A stretch of 31,728 nt of DNA from Bacteroidota bacterium (GTDB lineage Bacteria > Bacteroidota > Bacteroidia > UBA8524): positions 1 through 31,728 of the forward strand of contig DQHT01000042.1 of the NCBI GenBank assembly GCA_003531115.1, in the 5' to 3' direction. A program made the position numbers and the translations under genes. The notes under the pieces were generated by a model, which saw only the letters and a list, made by a program, of their open reading frames with translations, searched no databases and had not been told where the DNA came from. Numbering within the stretch: position 1 is the first letter of the stretch; each line of letters starts with the position of its first letter. Shown one piece after another: positions 31,711 through 31,728 of the stretch.

Positions 31711-31728
31711 AGGCGACGACATACTTTC
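31711..31728 (-). rRNA. rrf: Probable 3' end of 5S rRNA (partial, cut by window edge)
   Basis: The last bases on the minus strand read GAAAGTATGTCGTCGCC. This fits the conserved 3' part of Bacteroidota 5S rRNA (GAGAGTA, then a stretch ending in GTCGCC that pairs with the 5' end). A strong intrinsic terminator directly downstream fits the end of an rRNA operon. Only 18 bases are visible, so the call stays tentative. Confidence 0.55.

Overview
The window comes from a member of the Bacteroidota, most likely in or near the Chitinophagales/Saprospirales. This rests on several type IX secretion (T9SS) parts and cargo with type A and type B sorting domains, a GSCFA-domain protein, a surface-lipoprotein export motif, LytS/LytTR two-component genes, and promoters of the TTTG / TAnnTTTG kind. 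Almost every gene lies on the minus strand; the exceptions are a T9SS cargo gene (11394-13352) and a small membrane protein (25426-25620).

Layout, left to right. (1) 1-8218: a giant cyclic beta-1,2-glucan synthase (NdvB/ChvB family). It is open at the left edge, with 2739 codons visible. (2) 8368-11286: a secreted M1 metallopeptidase with a long beta-rich C-terminal part that looks like an outer-membrane barrel. It is divergent from (3) 11394-13352, a gingipain-fold-like protein with a T9SS type A tail. (4) 13583-14530: GSCFA protein. (5) 14619-23230: a minus-strand gene string mazG > porQ > ECF sigma factor > membrane anti-sigma factor ending in a T9SS type B domain > giant PKD-repeat surface protein ending in the same type B domain. 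(6) 23336-25365: LytTR response regulator, LytS-like kinase and a small membrane protein, facing a small conserved Cys-rich membrane protein at 25426. (7) 25698-29751: three-gene operon with a tail-fibre-like coiled-coil protein, a T9SS type A cargo protein and a lipoprotein with a surface-export signal. (8) 30144-31622: DUF4153/DUF4173-like multi-pass membrane protein. (9) 31665-31728: an intrinsic terminator and what looks like the 3' end of a 5S rRNA, so an rRNA operon probably ends at the right edge.

The theme is the cell surface: periplasmic glucan synthesis, outer-membrane and secreted enzymes, a T9SS attachment-complex part (PorQ) and at least four T9SS-linked proteins. The most interesting unit is block 5. 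An ECF sigma factor overlaps an anti-sigma gene whose product has no signal peptide, one membrane segment and a periplasmic end made of a T9SS type B/gliding domain, followed by a giant adhesin carrying the homologous domain. This suggests, as inference only, a regulatory circuit that senses T9SS activity or cargo through the sorting domain itself.

All calls are from reading the sequence and family knowledge; no database search or computation was run.
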